The notes under the pieces were generated by a model. That model had not been told where the DNA came from and did no database searches. It was given only the letters and a program-made list of their open reading frames with translations. Positions 18,506-21,096 of a stretch of DNA of 21,096 nucleotides are shown piece by piece; position 1 is the stretch's first letter, and every line of letters begins with the position of its first letter. This stretch comes from a virus. Location: the IMG/VR virus record IMGVR_UViG_3300026116_000108, positions 1 through 21,096 of that record. One strand, written 5' to 3'. A program made the translations under genes and the position numbers.

Positions 18506-21096
18506 GTGGGCGTAGTAAAGGACGCCACCAGTAGCCTAAACACCGGCAGCAGCGGTACCAGTCAAAGCTGGTCGCATACATGCTCCGGCAGCAATCGCTA
18601 TTTGCTGGTGGCGGTGTCCACCAATGGCGGCGGCAGCGACGTTACCGGCGTCACCTACGCCGGAGTGGCGCTGTCCGCGTTGGGTTCGCAGCAAGAGTCC
18701 GACACAGGTTATCGCATCTCCATGTGGGGCCTTGCAGGCCCCGCCAGCGGTACCAATACCATCACGGTATCGTGGAATGAGTCGCATGCCGTAGAGTGCT
18801 GCGCCATCAGCTTCACGAACGTGAGCCAGTCCGCACCTACCGGCACGATCGCGTTGGCGCAAACGCAAAGCGCGGTCAGCATTTCCAAGACCTTGGGCAC
18901 CTTCACGAACGGCCAATTCATCGTGGATGCCGTGGCATGGAACCAGGGCGCGTTGCCTGCGAATGAGTCCACCGGGCCGCAGCAAACGTTTCGTGTAGGC
19001 GGTTCTGGCAGCTTTGCGCGCTGCGTTATCAGTACGGAGTCGGGCAGCGCCACCATTACGATGTCGCACGGCTTCAACACCTCTACAAATGCGGCTTTAG
19101 CCTGCATGCCGTTGCAATCCGCCGACTCCCCAAGTCCCCCGCCTCCGCCGCCGTCCTCAGGCAGCGTAAGTGTGGATACCACCAGCACAATTAATACAGG
19201 CGGTTCTGGTACGGCTATCTCATGGACGCATACCTGTACCGGCGCGAATGGCTACCTGTTGGTGGGTGTGGGCGTCAACGGTGGCGGAAGCGATGTAGTG
19301 AGTGTGGAGTATGCAGGTTCTCCCATGTCTCTGTTGGCGGGTAAGCAGGAAGGCCCCACCGGGTACCGGGCTTCCTTGTGGGGTAAAGCCGGGCCTGCTA
19401 GCGGCGTGAACGTGGTGGTGGCGAAGTTCGCGGAATCTCATGCTATCGAGATCAAAGCAATTAGCTTTGCGGGCGTTGACCAAAGCACGCCAACGGCGCG
19501 TGCGTACTCTGCAGAGACTGCTGCTGCATCCATTGGGCGAAGCATCTCCAGCTACGCCACCAACAGCAAGATCGTTGATTTTGTGGTGTGGAACCAATCC
19601 TCTACGCCTGGCACGGAGTCAGTGGGGCCGCAGCAAACGAAGCGAGGCGGCGCGGCCGCCGGGGCATTCACACGCGCAGCGATGTCCACGGAGTCCGGCA
19701 GCGCGGATATAGCCATGACCTGGGGCTTCAACGCGGCGGTGAATTTGGCTTATGTGGGCATAGCTATCCAGCCCGCTAGTGTATCTTCTCCTCCGCCTCC
19801 GCCACCACCGCCTGCTTCGTTTGGTGCTCCTGTATTCGACAGCTTCACGCAGGTGCAGAACTCGGCGGTAGGTACGGCAATTACGGTCAACACGCCAACT
19901 ACGTACAACGCGGGCGACCTTTTTATAGCCGTCATCAACTTCGCGTCGGCCTCGGAAACCATCAACTCAGTTCCGGGTGGATGGACTTCCATCCGTACGG
20001 TGGCGCAAGGCACTGCGAACGACATTACCTGTGCCTCGTACTACCACTACGCTTCCGCCGCGGAAGCCTCCAGCTATACATGGCACATGACCGGCACCGG
20101 CGTGCAGAACAACGGCATTATTGCGCGCATCACCGGCGCAAGATCGGTTTCTGCGGTTGACACAAGCAGCGGGCAAGGGGGATTTGGCGCTGGTGCATCT
20201 GCGCCTGCCGTAACAACCAGCGTCAACAATGAGCTTCTTATCTATGCTTTTGCGCTGCGCAGTAGCGCAGGTGGCCTTACGTTTAATCAGCCTGTTGGCA
20301 CAAACGTTAATTGGTTGTTGGCTTCCTCCGGCGTGTGTAATGCGTGGGGCGCGTCCAAGTCGCAAACAGGCGCGGGCGCGTCTACCAACAACGAGGCGGT
20401 GTTGGCAAACGCAGGTACCACCGATCCGTGGGCCGCCCAGCTTATTGCCATCAAGCCGCCTGACGTGTCGATCGACCCGCGCCAGCCTGGGATGGAGCAG
20501 TTTCCGCTTCCGCAGAACTTCTACACCCAACGCAATTGGCCGATGGTTTTTTGCGGGTGGCTGCAAAAAGACCCTACTCCTACGGTATTAACTCCCATCC
20601 CACCAACGGCGTTGAGCGGCTTGCCGGATATTTTCTACCGTAGGCGCGTTGCCAAGTACTGGCAGCAGGACTTTGTGCAACCTGTTGTCGGGCCGGATAA
20701 TCCGTTTGCGCCTCCGCCTCCGCCGCCACCTGCACCGCCCCCGCCGCCAGCTCCGCCACCTGGCGGAGGCTCCGGCGTAACCGACGAAATCCTACCGCGT
20801 ATCTCCTTGCCGCCGCAGCAGTTGGCGGACGACGCGCAGTGGAAGCGGCAAGCGGCAGCGTGGATGGCTGAAGCCAACAAAGGTCACCTACAGAACACTG
20901 GCGTGATTACCTTGGCGGCCAACCAAAATACAACAGTGGTGTTGGATGACAGAGCCGGGCCTACCTCTATGATTGAGTTCATGCCGCGCACGGCAAACGC
21001 AGCGGCGGAGTTCGGTAACGGTACAATGTTCGTCGCCTTTCAAGACAACGGGCGCTTCGACATCACTCATAGCAACGACGCAAGCACAGATCGCAC
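18506..21096 (+). CDS. Large tail-fibre-like protein (C-terminus cut by window edge)
   Basis: The frame is open for 863 codons from the GTG after the GH16 stop to the window end. There are three related beta-rich domains (about 3-205, 221-424 and 440-650); the first two share SWSHTC/SWTHTC, YLLV, GGGSDV and GPQQT. They are joined by polyproline linkers (209-216, 429-436, 736-752). After a segment rich in Pro and aromatics, the C-terminus (QWKRQAAAWMAEANKGHLQN... MPRTANAAAEF... FDITHSNDASTDR) matches the end module of many phage tail or fibre proteins, probably a few residues before its natural stop. It is expected to be a host-facing virion protein. The GTG start has no good ribosome site and may depend on reinitiation or stop readthrough. 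Confidence 0.85.
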   Translation, partial: MGVVKDATSSLNTGSSGTSQSWSHTCSGSNRYLLVAVSTNGGGSDVTGVTYAGVALSALGSQQESDTGYRISMWGLAGPASGTNTITVSWNESHAVECCAISFTNVSQSAPTGTIALAQTQSAVSISKTLGTFTNGQFIVDAVAWNQGALPANESTGPQQTFRVGGSGSFARCVISTESGSATITMSHGFNTSTNAALACMPLQSADSPSPPPPPPSSGSVSVDTTSTINTGGSGTAISWTHTCTGANGYLLVGVGVNGGGSDVVSVEYAGSPMSLLAGKQEGPTGYRASLWGKAGPASGVNVVVAKFAESHAIEIKAISFAGVDQSTPTARAYSAETAAASIGRSISSYATNSKIVDFVVWNQSSTPGTESVGPQQTKRGGAAAGAFTRAAMSTESGSADIAMTWGFNAAVNLAYVGIAIQPASVSSPPPPPPPPASFGAPVFDSFTQVQNSAVGTAITVNTPTTYNAGDLFIAVINFASASETINSVPGGWTSIRTVAQGTANDITCASYYHYASAAEASSYTWHMTGTGVQNNGIIARITGARSVSAVDTSSGQGGFGAGASAPAVTTSVNNELLIYAFALRSSAGGLTFNQPVGTNVNWLLASSGVCNAWGASKSQTGAGASTNNEAVLANAGTTDPWAAQLIAIKPPDVSIDPRQPGMEQFPLPQNFYTQRNWPMVFCGWLQKDPTPTVLTPIPPTALSGLPDIFYRRRVAKYWQQDFVQPVVGPDNPFAPPPPPPPAPPPPPAPPPGGGSGVTDEILPRISLPPQQLADDAQWKRQAAAWMAEANKGHLQNTGVITLAANQNTTVVLDDRAGPTSMIEFMPRTANAAAEFGNGTMFVAFQDNGRFDITHSNDASTDR

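Noticed and set aside
18536-20566. Leftward frames of about 125-200 residues opposite the fibre-like gene, and short rightward frames in the same stretch
   Set aside because: A single 863-codon frame without stop, with repeated domains and a known type of C-terminal module, explains the whole stretch.
18506-21096. Diversity-generating retroelement target in the fibre-like gene
   Set aside because: No reverse transcriptase or template repeat is visible in the window, and the C-terminus is cut off, so there is no evidence for it.

Overview
The window looks like part of a tailed double-stranded DNA phage with a short-tailed, P22/Sf6-like head-packaging module. The evidence is a small terminase, a P-loop/nuclease large terminase, a 742-residue P22-type portal with a long Gln-rich coiled coil, and a scaffold-like protein, in the usual order. 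No integrase, tRNA, rRNA, insertion sequence or CRISPR array was seen. Family resemblances (Gp49-family protein, Sf6-type small terminase, secreted and fibre-like proteins) suggest a Gram-negative, probably proteobacterial host. That is inference, not something the bases prove.

Left part (1-5157, leftward genes). From the left edge there are a P-loop ATPase cut by the window (AAA_24/Sak4-like candidate), a small unknown gene, and a Cas4/RecB-type PD-(D/E)XK nuclease with four Cys that could hold an Fe-S cluster. A further small gene lies upstream. Together they suggest phage recombination/replication functions. A noncoding region of about 0.5 kb (2059-2575) then holds a 48-bp imperfect inverted repeat around an A/T-rich core with promoter-like hexamers. 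From 5157 down to 2576 runs a train of about 14 tiny leftward genes, 23-95 residues long, many coupled by ATGA overlaps. Seven are shorter than 60 residues, and two of these are small paralogues.

Middle (5158-7661). A divergent control region (5158-5462) separates the leftward train from the rightward genes. The rightward genes here are an unknown 119-residue protein, a second palindrome-rich intergenic region, a Gp49-family protein and three small genes. One gene (7030-7575) points leftward against the late genes. It encodes a protein with a signal peptide and an Ig-like domain that is clearly related to the linker domains in the tail enzyme 9 kb away.

Right part (7662-21096, rightward late genes). 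After the small and large terminases comes an unusual cassette: an FkbM-type methyltransferase, a prolyl-4-hydroxylase-like 2-oxoglutarate/Fe(II) oxygenase and a second 2OG/Fe(II) oxygenase. They are joined stop-to-start. Then follow the portal, a small protein that duplicates the portal's last 29 residues, the scaffold, three small genes and two large surface proteins. The first surface protein carries two GH16-fold domains, one with the catalytic acid motif and one without it, alternating with Ig-like domains and polyproline linkers. The second follows a single in-frame TAA, is open to the window end, and has three related beta-domains, polyproline linkers and a typical phage C-terminal module. 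No major capsid protein is recognisable where it would normally lie.

The most interesting hypothesis is that the oxygenase/methyltransferase cassette modifies the phage's own polyproline-rich surface proteins.
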